From JAAYTY01 sp964569245 (GTDB taxonomy: Bacteria; Fermentibacterota; Fermentibacteria; Fermentibacterales; Fermentibacteraceae): a stretch of 64,000 nucleotides of DNA. The notes under the pieces were generated by a model that did not search any database, was not told the DNA's origin, and saw only the letters and a list, made by a program, of their open reading frames with translations. Position 1 is the stretch's first letter. Every line of letters begins with the position of its first letter. Where the stretch lies: contig CAZMTK010000010.1 of NCBI GenBank assembly GCA_964569245.1, positions 1-64,000 of the forward strand, in the 5' to 3' direction. Below, piece by piece: positions 1 to 7,973 of the stretch. Both the position numbers and the translations under genes were made by a program.

Positions 1-338
1 ATCGAACCCGCGTCCGTTCCCGGGGACCCTGCGGCCGCTACATGCTTAGACCGGATCGTTTCTCCCTCGGCAGGCGCCCCGGACGGCACCTGCCTCGGCA
101 GCTCCCATTGCATCTCGCCGTCGCCCCCGGGGAGCACGAGGGGTCGGGCCAGCCCGGCTTCTTGCGCCCGGCCTCCGGCCGCCAGGCGTGACCGGAGCGG
201 ACGTGCGGCCCGACTAGAAGGGCCGCAGGGTGCCGATATTAGGCGGCAGTTGTTCGTTCCCGCCTTTTTACGAGGCTGCGGGAACCTCGGCATGCAACCA
301 CAGGACCACGACCGGGCCCGTCGAGACCATTCGCCCCC
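1..338 (-). ncRNA. ssrA: tmRNA (ssrA), 3' end cut by window edge
   Basis: Transfer-messenger RNA, which rescues stalled ribosomes and tags the unfinished protein. Read on the minus strand, the 5' end GGGGGCGAATGGTCTCGACGGG-like start is typical of tmRNA, and the minus strand leaves the window in a T-arm (GGACGCGGGTTCGAT). The missing 3' end should supply the acceptor strand CGCCCCC and CCA. A short in-frame tag reading VKRRERTTAA and then TAA lies around positions 242-273. Such tags normally end in -AA, as here, but the basic, polar body is unlike the common -ALAA tags. The exact resume codon is inferred. The gene diverges from rpmB. Confidence 0.88.
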
Positions 339-357
339 ACGATGCCCTTCTCGCTTA

Positions 358-386
358 CTGATAGGGAAAGCTTGCATCGGGGTCAA
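358..386 (-). promoter_or_regulatory. ssrA promoter
   Basis: Minus-strand sigma70-like promoter: -35 TTGACC (381-386), 17 bp spacer, -10 TATCAG (358-363). It lies about 20 bp upstream of the mature tmRNA 5' end. It is nearly back to back with the rpmB promoter. Confidence 0.65.
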
Positions 387-392
387 GACCCC

Positions 393-421
393 TTGCGCGA
401 AGGGCAGTCCTGCCGTATAAA
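393..421 (+). promoter_or_regulatory. rpmB promoter
   Basis: Plus-strand promoter: -35 TTGCGC (393-398), 17 bp spacer, -10 TATAAA (416-421). The AAGGAAAGG ribosome binding site (445-453) and the ATG at 461 follow. Confidence 0.65.
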
Positions 422-460
422 TGGGCCCTGATCGCAGCACTCGCAAGGAAAGGTGTCCCA

Positions 461-649
461 ATGTCACTCGTCTGCTTCGTCTGCGGCAAGAAGCCGGTGG
501 TCGGATGCAGGGTGAGCCACTCCCAGAGGCACACCAAGCATCGTTGGAAGCCAAACCTGCAGCCAGCGACAGTCGTGATCGACGGGATGGTTCGCAAGGT
601 CAGGGTCTGCGCGTCCTGCATCAAGGCAGGCAAGGTCCGGAAGGCCTGA
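461..649 (+). CDS. rpmB: 50S ribosomal protein L28
   Basis: Structural protein of the large ribosomal subunit. The 62-residue product is the usual L28 length and shows the family pattern: an N-terminal CxxCGK (MSLVCFVCGKKP), the S-H-S-x-R-x-T-K-x-x-W-x-P-N-L-Q core, and a second Cys pair-like element (RVCASCIKAGKVRKA) near the C-terminus. The cysteines suggest a zinc-binding L28. A good ribosome binding site (AAGGAAAGG) precedes the ATG. It is monocistronic: its own promoter lies upstream and a hairpin terminator follows. It diverges from ssrA and converges on the radical SAM gene. Confidence 0.95.
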   Translation: MSLVCFVCGKKPVVGCRVSHSQRHTKHRWKPNLQPATVVIDGMVRKVRVCASCIKAGKVRKA

Positions 650-678
650 GCCGGATCCTCTCTTCCGACCCGTGATCC

Positions 679-705
679 AAGGGCGGCGCAGCCGCCCTTC
701 TGTTT
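679..705 (+). terminator. rpmB rho-independent terminator
   Basis: Perfect 9 bp stem AAGGGCGGC / GCCGCCCTT with a GCA loop, followed by CTGTTT. It sits about 30 bp after the rpmB stop and touches the end of the convergent radical SAM gene at 704. The U-rich tail is only on the rpmB side. Confidence 0.8.
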
Positions 706-2392
706 ACTGACAGGAAGCCTGAGAACCGGCTTCTGCAGGCACCTGCGCCGGCGGTCTGTCGGGGGAGGGACGCAGCCTGGCCTGGTTGGCCGAGATTGCC
801 AGGCCCAGCTCGCGGGCCAGCCTGGTATAGCCGAATCCCATGTTCAGGAAGTCCCACTCGAAGGGGGCGCCGGGCTTCATCGGGGTCAGGACCCAGCCCA
901 TGTCGATCCCGGCACGGGAGAACGCGGTGCTCCAGCTGTCGCCCGACAGCGCATTCATCAGCACGTCGGCCACTCGATGGTCACCCCTCGCAAGAAGCGC
1001 CTGTATGTGCGCCTCCCTCGCCCCGAGGAAACGGACCTCCAGGCCTGGAACCCTCCTCAGCGCCCTGGAGATCTCGTCACGCCACTTCCTTAGGAGTCTG
1101 GGGTCGGCCATGGCCGTCCACTGGAATGCCGTCCAAGGCTTTGGAACGAACGGGTTGATGCTGACGGAAAGGGGCAGCTTCGTCCTTGTCCGTATCTGCT
1201 TTATCAGGGCTGCTATGGACTCCCTGTCCTCGTCGGTTTCGAACGGGAAGCCGTAGATGAAGTAGAGCTTGATCCTCGAGACCCTCTTCGCCATCCGGTC
1301 AATCGTCTTCAGTATGGCGTCGTTCTTGAGGCTCTTCCCGACTACCTTGCGCAGGCTGTCGTTGCCCGTCTCAGGTGCGATTGTCAGAGTAGTGCCCTTG
1401 AATCCGTCCAGCCTGCCCTGGAGAGGCTCTTCGGCCCTCTGTGAGCCCATGCTCACCTCGTGGCCCCGTCTTCTCGCCATGGCCACCAGGTCCGCGAGCT
1501 GTGGATGGGAGTCGGGCGAACAGGCCACGATTCCCACCCTGGCCTTCTTCGGAAGGCTTTCCAGTGCCTGCTGCAGATCTTCGATGCGAGCTTCCCGGTA
1601 TGGGAGATATGCATATCCCGGAAGGCAGAACCTGCAGTTGAAGGGGCAGCCTCTGGACACCTCGAGGAGCATGAGGTCCCCCAGCGCGGCACCGGGAGCT
1701 ACGAAGCACGATTTCACCGGGAGGCTCTCGGCGCTGGCCCACTGCCGCATGACGGCAGCCTTGGGGCTGACCGTTCCGTGGATGGAGGGGATGTAGATGC
1801 CTGGAAGAGCCGAAAGCATCTTCAGGATGCGCTTCTTCCCGGCGCCCTGGGAGCCGAGGCTCTTGATGGTGTCGAGAAGCGGGCCGAGCGAGGGCTCCGA
1901 CTCCCCGATGACTATCGCGTCGAAGAACTGGGCCATGGGCATAGGATTGGCCGTAAGGCACAGCCCTCCGGCAATGACGATCGGCCAGTTCTCCGGCCTG
2001 TCGGAGGCCTTTGGAGCGATGCCGGACATCGAGAGCATCACGAGCGCGTTCAGATAGTCGAGCTCGTATGCAATGCTGAATGCGAGCAGGTCGCAGCTGC
2101 GTATGGACCGGCCGGCCTCGAGAGTGACGATCGGCCTTCCGGTTCTGCGTCGCCACGCGAGCTCGTCGGCTTCGGGCATGAAGGCTCTCTCGCAGATCGT
2201 GTCGGGCCAGCTGCAGAGCTGCGAGAACACCTTCTGGAATCCGAGCGACGACATGCCCTCGGCGTATGAGCCGGGGTAGGCCAGCACCGTCTCGAAAACG
2301 CCCTTGCAGTTGCGCTGCTGCAGGCAGTTCTCGCTCTCGAGCAGGGCTCTGCGCCTGGCCTCGTATTGGTCGGAAGCGGGTTTCCTGCTCAG
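704..2392 (-). CDS. B12-binding-like radical SAM protein
   Basis: Predicted radical SAM enzyme of unknown substrate. The N-terminal part resembles the cobalamin-binding-like domain of TIGR03960/YgiQ-type proteins (YPGSYAEGMSSLGFQ, later VIAGGLCLTANPMP). A [4Fe-4S] motif CPFNCRFC sits near the middle, in SRGCPFNCRFC. Start choice: the first ordinary start is GTG at 2287, which would begin inside the first conserved strand. The frame stays open upstream, and the residues before it (YEARRRALLESE) match what relatives carry at their N-terminus. A CTG at 2392 with GGGAGAG six bases upstream is the only reasonable start, giving about 562 aa. The gene follows ftsZ by 86 bp and may share its transcript. 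A paralogue with an extra C-terminal domain lies at 46661-49084. Confidence 0.75.
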   Translation of the reverse strand: MSRKPASDQYEARRRALLESENCLQQRNCKGVFETVLAYPGSYAEGMSSLGFQKVFSQLCSWPDTICERAFMPEADELAWRRRTGRPIVTLEAGRSIRSCDLLAFSIAYELDYLNALVMLSMSGIAPKASDRPENWPIVIAGGLCLTANPMPMAQFFDAIVIGESEPSLGPLLDTIKSLGSQGAGKKRILKMLSALPGIYIPSIHGTVSPKAAVMRQWASAESLPVKSCFVAPGAALGDLMLLEVSRGCPFNCRFCLPGYAYLPYREARIEDLQQALESLPKKARVGIVACSPDSHPQLADLVAMARRRGHEVSMGSQRAEEPLQGRLDGFKGTTLTIAPETGNDSLRKVVGKSLKNDAILKTIDRMAKRVSRIKLYFIYGFPFETDEDRESIAALIKQIRTRTKLPLSVSINPFVPKPWTAFQWTAMADPRLLRKWRDEISRALRRVPGLEVRFLGAREAHIQALLARGDHRVADVLMNALSGDSWSTAFSRAGIDMGWVLTPMKPGAPFEWDFLNMGFGYTRLARELGLAISANQARLRPSPDRPPAQVPAEAGSQASCQ

Positions 2393-2478
2393 ATGCGTCT
2401 CTCCCGGGCTTTCATGCCCGCGAATATACTGCTGGAGATAGTCCCCGGCAAAAATGCATTCTTTATATCAATATTCTA

Positions 2479-3639
2479 TCAATCAATAAGATTCCTTAGA
2501 AAAGGAGGCATCTGGCTGCCCCCTCTGCGGTTGATCTCAGAGCCTGGTCCAGCGGCGTGGAATGGTTCGGGCTGGTTCTCCTTTCCCGTGCTCCTGCCGA
2601 ACGGGAACGGCAGGGCGGACCCGGACGCCGGGAACGACATCTCCTCGGGATCCCTGTTCACAGGCTGTCCGAAGCCTGTGGCAATCACCATGATCTTCAT
2701 CTCGTCGCCGAGATCCCTGTTCAGGCTCGTACCTATGAACACGTGAGCATGGCTTCCTGCCGCCTGGGTGATCGTCCTCACTGCTTCGTCGAACTCGTTG
2801 AACCTGACGTCGGGGGAGGACTGGATGTGGATGAGCAGTGCCTTGGCGCCCTCGATCGAAATGCTGTCCAGGAGGGGCCCGGAAATCGCGTCCTTCGCTG
2901 CCTCGGCAGCCCTGTTCGGCCCGGAGGCCTTTCCGGTGCCTATCATCGCCCCGCCGCCGGTTGTTATGACGGTCTTCACGTCCTGGAAGTCGCGGTTGAT
3001 CACCCCCGAGCTGGAGATCAGGCTGCAGATTCCGTCGACGGCGTTGAGAAGAACCTCGTTGGCCATGTCGAACATCTGCATGAGCGTCGAGTTCTCCTCC
3101 GCCAGGGTCCTGAGCCTGTCGTTGGGGATGACGATGAGCGTGTCGACCTCCTTGCGCAGGGCCTCGATGCCATGCTCGGCCTGCGAGTTCCTGATCGGCC
3201 CCTCGCACTCGAACGGGCTCATGACGACGCCCACGGTCACTGCCCCCGCATCCTTGGCGGCTTTGGCGATGCGCGGCGTGGCGCCCGTGCCCGTACCGCC
3301 GCCCATGCCGGCCGTGATGAAGACCATGTGGCTGCCTGCGAGCAGCTCCTCGATCTCCTTCATGCTCTCTTCCGCGGCCTGCTCTCCGATCTCGCAGTTC
3401 CCGCCCGCCCCGTGCCCCCTGGTGACCCTCTGGCCGATCTGCAGCTTCACGTCGGCCAGGCAGTTTTCGAGAACCTGGGCATCGGTGTTCATCGCTATGA
3501 ACTCGACGCCGCCTATTCCCTTTCTGATCATTCTGTCCAGGGCGTTGCAGCCGCACCCGCCGACTCCTACTACCCTCAGCCGGACCCGACCGGTGACATC
3601 GTCTCCCAGTCCTACTTCCGTGAGCTGTGTGACAACCAT
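2479..3639 (-). CDS. ftsZ: Cell division protein FtsZ
   Basis: Tubulin-like GTPase that forms the cytokinetic ring. The GTP-binding motif GGGTGTG is present in FITAGMGGGTGTGATPRIA, with the early GVGGCGCNA loop and the T7-loop region before it (NEVLLNAVDGIC). The C-terminal PPFLRNLID resembles the conserved tail peptide that binds FtsA and other partners. At 386 aa it has the usual length. ATG 3639 is chosen because AGGGAGGGAA lies just upstream. The same open frame runs further back only inside ftsA. It is the last gene of the dcw cluster, 11 bp after ftsA. Confidence 0.97.
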   Translation of the reverse strand: MVVTQLTEVGLGDDVTGRVRLRVVGVGGCGCNALDRMIRKGIGGVEFIAMNTDAQVLENCLADVKLQIGQRVTRGHGAGGNCEIGEQAAEESMKEIEELLAGSHMVFITAGMGGGTGTGATPRIAKAAKDAGAVTVGVVMSPFECEGPIRNSQAEHGIEALRKEVDTLIVIPNDRLRTLAEENSTLMQMFDMANEVLLNAVDGICSLISSSGVINRDFQDVKTVITTGGGAMIGTGKASGPNRAAEAAKDAISGPLLDSISIEGAKALLIHIQSSPDVRFNEFDEAVRTITQAAGSHAHVFIGTSLNRDLGDEMKIMVIATGFGQPVNRDPEEMSFPASGSALPFPFGRSTGKENQPEPFHAAGPGSEINRRGGSQMPPFLRNLID

Positions 3640-3650
3640 GCGTTCCCTCC

Positions 3651-4886
3651 CTACCTGACTCTTCCCACCAATTCCGTGATCCACCCGGCCAGCTTCGACA
3701 GAAAACCGCCCTTTTCGCTCCCGCGCGCCTCGGCCTCCAGGGCGAGCCGAGTCGAGCCCACTGCTGTGGCGAACTCGGGAGTCCCTGTCATCTCGGTGGA
3801 GGTCTCCATAGTCACTGGCAGTCCCGGCTCGACAGGAAGGCCGGTGACCCTCGCGCCTGTCTCGACGAGCCCTCTCAGCCTGCTGGTTCCTCCAGTCACA
3901 ACCAGGCCCGCCGGGAGCTGGACCAGGTCGATACCCGACTTGGCGATCTCCGAGGCGATACCCTCGAAGATCTCCTCGACTCTCTGGCAGACCATCTGAG
4001 AGACCACGGGATGCGATAGCGTGAATACACCTCTCCCTCCCAGCTTCAGGACTCTTATGCTGCCGTTGGGATCGACCAGATGACTCGATGCCACAGCCCA
4101 CTCGGTCTTGATCTTCTCAGCCTGTTCCCAGGGTATCCTCAGGGTCTGCAGGTCCGAAGTGATGTATCCGCCGCCCATCGGAACGACCCCCACGTGCGCG
4201 GGAGTGCCTCCATGGAATACCGCGACGTCGGTGGTCCCGGCGCCGATGTCGGCCAACGCCACGCCCATCTCCATCTCGTCCGGCGAGAGCACCGCGGCGG
4301 CGCTCGCCAGAGCCGAGGGAACAACTCCCGACACGCCGAGGCCCGCGGCCTCCACCGCCGCCTCTAGGTTCATGACTGCCGTCCTGTCAGCGATGATCGT
4401 ATAGACGCTGGCCGTGACCTGCTCCGCCCTCAGCCCCACGGGAGCCTTCCTGAGGCGGTCGAAGCCGTCTACGCTGTATCCCCTCCTCACCACCTCAAGC
4501 ACCCTGCAGCCGGTCGGGAGCCCGACAGCTCTCGCGGCCTCCTCTGCACGACGCACGTCCTCGGGCGTGATCTCCCGGTCCTCGGCCTCCTCCAGCCTGC
4601 CCACGCTCACGGTGCCGATGCCGCTGAAGCCTCTGACATGCGCTCCGCTGACGGAGACGTAGACCTCACGCACGTCCGAGGTGCAGAGCTGCTCTGCGTC
4701 CGAGACGGCCGCCGCCACCGCCCTGGCGACTTCCCGGACGTCCAGGAGTACGCCCTCCCTGATGCCTCCGGCGATCGGCGCCTGTCCGGCTCCGGTGATC
4801 GCGGGCGAGCCGCCGCGGCTTTCGACGACCACGCAGGCGACCTTGCTTGTCCCTATGTCAACTGCCGCGACCACTCCGTGCGGCAT
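3651..4886 (-). CDS. ftsA: Cell division protein FtsA
   Basis: Actin-like ATPase that anchors FtsZ to the membrane. The N-terminal phosphate-1 motif VAAVDIGTSKVACVV and the phosphate-2 motif ALADIGAGTTDVAVF are clear. The C-terminus ends in WITELVGRVR, a likely membrane-targeting amphipathic helix. The ATG at 4886 overlaps the ftsQ stop as TGATG and has GGAGG seven bases upstream. An in-frame GTG three bases earlier is possible. Length (411 aa) is normal. Confidence 0.95.
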   Translation of the reverse strand: MPHGVVAAVDIGTSKVACVVVESRGGSPAITGAGQAPIAGGIREGVLLDVREVARAVAAAVSDAEQLCTSDVREVYVSVSGAHVRGFSGIGTVSVGRLEEAEDREITPEDVRRAEEAARAVGLPTGCRVLEVVRRGYSVDGFDRLRKAPVGLRAEQVTASVYTIIADRTAVMNLEAAVEAAGLGVSGVVPSALASAAAVLSPDEMEMGVALADIGAGTTDVAVFHGGTPAHVGVVPMGGGYITSDLQTLRIPWEQAEKIKTEWAVASSHLVDPNGSIRVLKLGGRGVFTLSHPVVSQMVCQRVEEIFEGIASEIAKSGIDLVQLPAGLVVTGGTSRLRGLVETGARVTGLPVEPGLPVTMETSTEMTGTPEFATAVGSTRLALEAEARGSEKGGFLSKLAGWITELVGRVR

Positions 4887-5584
4887 CACGGACCTCCATT
4901 GCAGAAGCCGTCACCGCGGAGAACCACCTGTCCGTCGAAGCGCATGTCGGCCTCCTCCCAGCCGCCGCTCAGCGCGATGCAGCCAGACACAGCCCTCCAC
5001 GCGCGAAGCCTGCCGCTGAAATCCTCGCGGCCCAGGACCAGTTTCATGCCGCTTTCCAGCGCCACTAGACCGCTCTCGTCTATGTAGAGCGAGTCGACCG
5101 CACCACGGGCCCCCCCGCATGCCGCCCATGCAACCACGTTCCTCAGCACGCCGGGGTCGGGAGCGACGGCCAGCCCGACAACGGGAAGGGTGTCGGACAG
5201 GAAGGTGGCCGGAAGCTCCTCCCCGGTGGATGAGATGGCGGTGGGGCATCCCCCGATGACGAAGGCGACTACCGGCCTGGACAGCTCCAGCGATACCCCG
5301 GCCGCGTCCGGCCACTCGCGCCATGCGGAAGCCCTCTCCACGCCGGGCAGGGCTTCCAGGGCATGCTCGACGGCTTCGATGTCCATCCTGCCCAGAGGCA
5401 TGCCGAAGAGGGGGGAGAGAACCGAGGCAATGGCCGTTGAATCGGCCTTCCGGCATCCCCAGAGTCTGAAGGCCTCGAGAGAGAAGCAGCCCTCCCTCTC
5501 CTTCCACCGGTAGAGCAGAACGCCGAGAAGGAAGAGGACTCCCAGGGAGACGGAGAATGCCAGAGCCAGGCTCCTTCCGCGCAT
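4886..5584 (-). CDS. ftsQ: Cell division protein FtsQ/DivIB
   Basis: Bitopic divisome protein linking early and late division proteins. The product has a short cytoplasmic N-terminus, one transmembrane helix (about residues 6-26, LALAFSVSLGVLFLLGVLLY) and a periplasmic POTRA-like region (LEAFRLWGC..., then LPGVERASAWREWPDAAGVSLELSRPVV). Sequence conservation in this family is low, so the call rests on topology, the POTRA pattern and its place between murC and ftsA. It starts with ATG overlapping the murC stop (TGATG). 232 aa. Confidence 0.85.
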   Translation of the reverse strand: MRGRSLALAFSVSLGVLFLLGVLLYRWKEREGCFSLEAFRLWGCRKADSTAIASVLSPLFGMPLGRMDIEAVEHALEALPGVERASAWREWPDAAGVSLELSRPVVAFVIGGCPTAISSTGEELPATFLSDTLPVVGLAVAPDPGVLRNVVAWAACGGARGAVDSLYIDESGLVALESGMKLVLGREDFSGRLRAWRAVSGCIALSGGWEEADMRFDGQVVLRGDGFCNGGP

Positions 5585-6897
5585 CACGAGTCGCCCCCGA
5601 CCAGCCGGCGGGCGAGTTCGTCCGCTCTGCCGGCCCCCATGAACACAATCGCCCGGGCCTCTGCTCCTCCCAGGATGTTCTCCAGCTCCCCGGGCGAAGC
5701 GGTTCGGCATGGACAGCCGCATTCCGCGGCAGCCTCCGCGACAAGCGATGAGTCCACGCCCTCGACGGGCTCCTCCCTCGCCGCGAAGATCGGCAGCACT
5801 ACCGCCTCGTCGGCAGCGCCGAGAGCTTCGCCCATCCGTGAGGCGAGGCTCGCCGTGCGGGAATAGAGGTGCGGCTCGAACACTGCCACGATCCTCCCCG
5901 GTACGGCCCTTCTGACGGCCGAGAGGGTGGCTTCGATCTCGCGGGGATGGTGGGCGTAGTCGGAGATGACGATGCCGCCCCTCCACGAGCCGATCCGCTC
6001 CATTCTTCTCGATACTCCGGGATAGCTCTCGAGAGCCCTGATCGTGACGAGCGGCGGAACTCCGGCGAGCTCCAGCAGGGCAACGCAGGTTGATGCGTTC
6101 CTGAGGTTCTCGAGCCCTGGCATCGGCAGAAAGCCCTCCTCGCCGCCCAGCGAGAACCTCTCGCCCCAACCGGAGGCTCCGATGCTCCTGCAGTCGAAAT
6201 CTCCGCCTGGGCCGGCGAGAAGGATCCTCCTGCCGATCCTCGCGGCCCAGCAAGCAAGATCCGGGCACTCGACCGGAACGACGACTCCCCCTCCGGGCTC
6301 GCAGAGCTCCAGGAAGGTCTGGAATGCGGCCCGCAGGTGCTCGATCGAGCCGTAGCACTCGAGGTGCTCCGCATCGAACGAGGTCACTGCGGCATGCCTG
6401 TGAGGCAGTCTGAGGAAAGTCCTGTCGTATTCGTCGGCCTCGACCACGCAGAGACGGCCTCCGGGTCTGAAGCCCGCCTCCCAGGTGCGCACGACTCCCC
6501 CCGCAAGTACAGTGGGATCCTGACCCGCCTGCTGCAGCACCCACCCTGTCATGGCGGTGGTGGTGGTCTTGCCGTGGGCACCTGCCACGGCGATGACGGA
6601 GTGTCCCGAACAGAGCTCGGCGAGAGCTTCGCTCCTGCGCAGCACTCTCCTGCCCGACGAGCGAGCCTTCTCGATCTCCGGATGGGAGGCCGCGATCGCG
6701 GCGGTGTGGACCAGCAGGTCCGCCCCTTCGGCATGAACAGGGTCGTGGCCCGCGAAGACCTCTATTCCGGCCTTCTCGAGAGCTGCGGTGTCGTGGGGCT
6801 CCCTGTCGCAGCCGCTCACGGCGTGCCCCGCCGACCGGTACCAGAGCGCCATTCCGCTCATGCCCGACCCGGAAACGCCCATCAGATGGACTCTCAC
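5584..6897 (-). CDS. murC: UDP-N-acetylmuramate--L-alanine ligase
   Basis: Adds L-alanine to UDP-MurNAc in the cytoplasmic steps of peptidoglycan synthesis. The N-terminal Rossmann motif HLMGVSGSGMSGMA, the ATP-binding AGAHGKTTTTAM and the substrate-domain VVEADEYDRTFL are typical of MurC. The C-terminal ligase domain contains DYAHHPREI. Length is 437 aa, close to the 450-490 family range. The GTG start overlaps the murG stop as GTGA. It sits in the classic murG-murC-ftsQ order. No murB or ddl accompanies it. Confidence 0.96.
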   Translation of the reverse strand: MRVHLMGVSGSGMSGMALWYRSAGHAVSGCDREPHDTAALEKAGIEVFAGHDPVHAEGADLLVHTAAIAASHPEIEKARSSGRRVLRRSEALAELCSGHSVIAVAGAHGKTTTTAMTGWVLQQAGQDPTVLAGGVVRTWEAGFRPGGRLCVVEADEYDRTFLRLPHRHAAVTSFDAEHLECYGSIEHLRAAFQTFLELCEPGGGVVVPVECPDLACWAARIGRRILLAGPGGDFDCRSIGASGWGERFSLGGEEGFLPMPGLENLRNASTCVALLELAGVPPLVTIRALESYPGVSRRMERIGSWRGGIVISDYAHHPREIEATLSAVRRAVPGRIVAVFEPHLYSRTASLASRMGEALGAADEAVVLPIFAAREEPVEGVDSSLVAEAAAECGCPCRTASPGELENILGGAEARAIVFMGAGRADELARRLVGGDS

Positions 6898-7973
6898 GCG
6901 GTCGCTCCCCCCTTCGCTTCGGCGAGGATCATGCGGGCGATGGCTTCGGCGGAGCCGGGACGGAAGAGACGGGAGATGGCCCCCGACATGGACGAGAGCA
7001 GCCGGGCGTCGGTCAGGATCGAAAGGATCCGTTCCCAGAGGGAGCCGGCATGGACCTCCCTCTCCTGGAAGACCAGGGCGCCCCCGGTGGCGGCCGCCGC
7101 CATGGCGTTCGGCGTCTGATGGTCATCCGAGGCCAGTGGATAGGGTATGAGAACGCAGGGGATCGCATAGTGGCTGAGCTCCGTCATGGTCATCGCCCCG
7201 GCCCTCGCCACGGCGAAGTCGGCAGCGGAGTAGAGGACCGACGGGTCCTGCTCGAACGCCGTGACGTGGAAGCCCCGCCTCCCGGAGGATGCGGCGGCAA
7301 CCCTTTCCAAATCCCTTTCCCCGCACTGGAGTGCGACCTGCATGCCCTCGGGGGCCGCGAGAGCGATGTCGTTCAGCGTCCGGGCTCCCTGGCTCCCCCC
7401 CAGAACGAGGACCGCCGGAGAGTGCGGATCCAGGCCCAGTGACGACTTCGCCTCCGCCCTTTCGATCCTGACCAGGGACTTCCGCACCGGATTCCCGGCG
7501 GCCACGGCCTTCCGACCGAACGATGCCGCTGCGCACTCGAAGCCCACCAGGACCCGGCGGGCGAATCTCGATGCCGCTCTGTTGGCCCTGCCCGGAAGGG
7601 CATTGGATTCGTGCAGCAGTACGGGCACCCTTCGCAGCCAGCCGGCCGCGGCGCAGAAGAAGGATGCGTATCCACCGGTGACGAAGATCGCGTCAGGGCA
7701 TGTCTTCCTGACTATGCCAAGGGCCTTCGCGAGAGCTCCGGAGGAGGTGAAGGGAAGCAGCAGCACCGAGAGCGGACCCCTGTCCACCCTGGGGGAGTCG
7801 AGAACCAGCGCAGAATCCCCGAAGGGAGCGTACATGATTCCGTCGACCGGTCTAGGAGTGCGCACGAAGAACACGCCTGCCGACGGCTCGACCGCTTCGA
7901 GAGCCTCGGCGACGGCAATCGCCGGGGCGATGTGACCTCCAGTCCCGCCTCCTGCGATGAGTATCCTGCTCAT
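6894..7973 (-). CDS. murG: UDP-GlcNAc:lipid I N-acetylglucosaminyltransferase MurG
   Basis: Membrane-associated GT28 glycosyltransferase that converts lipid I to lipid II. The N-terminal glycine-rich loop GGGTGGHIAPAIAVAEAL and the second-domain signature VLVLGGSQGARTLND are clear. The acceptor-binding HESNALPGRANR and the donor-site AGAMTMTEL follow family order. 359 aa, normal. Its ATG overlaps the ftsW stop as ATGA. Confidence 0.96.
   Translation of the reverse strand: MSRILIAGGGTGGHIAPAIAVAEALEAVEPSAGVFFVRTPRPVDGIMYAPFGDSALVLDSPRVDRGPLSVLLLPFTSSGALAKALGIVRKTCPDAIFVTGGYASFFCAAAGWLRRVPVLLHESNALPGRANRAASRFARRVLVGFECAAASFGRKAVAAGNPVRKSLVRIERAEAKSSLGLDPHSPAVLVLGGSQGARTLNDIALAAPEGMQVALQCGERDLERVAAASSGRRGFHVTAFEQDPSVLYSAADFAVARAGAMTMTELSHYAIPCVLIPYPLASDDHQTPNAMAAAATGGALVFQEREVHAGSLWERILSILTDARLLSSMSGAISRLFRPGSAEAIARMILAEAKGGATA

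Noticed and set aside
2400..2470. Possible frameshift or short leader peptide (MKARERRI) before the radical SAM gene
   Set aside because: The main frame is open without any shift. The small ATG frame has no ribosome binding site and ends at the CTG start. A non-ATG start is the simpler reading.
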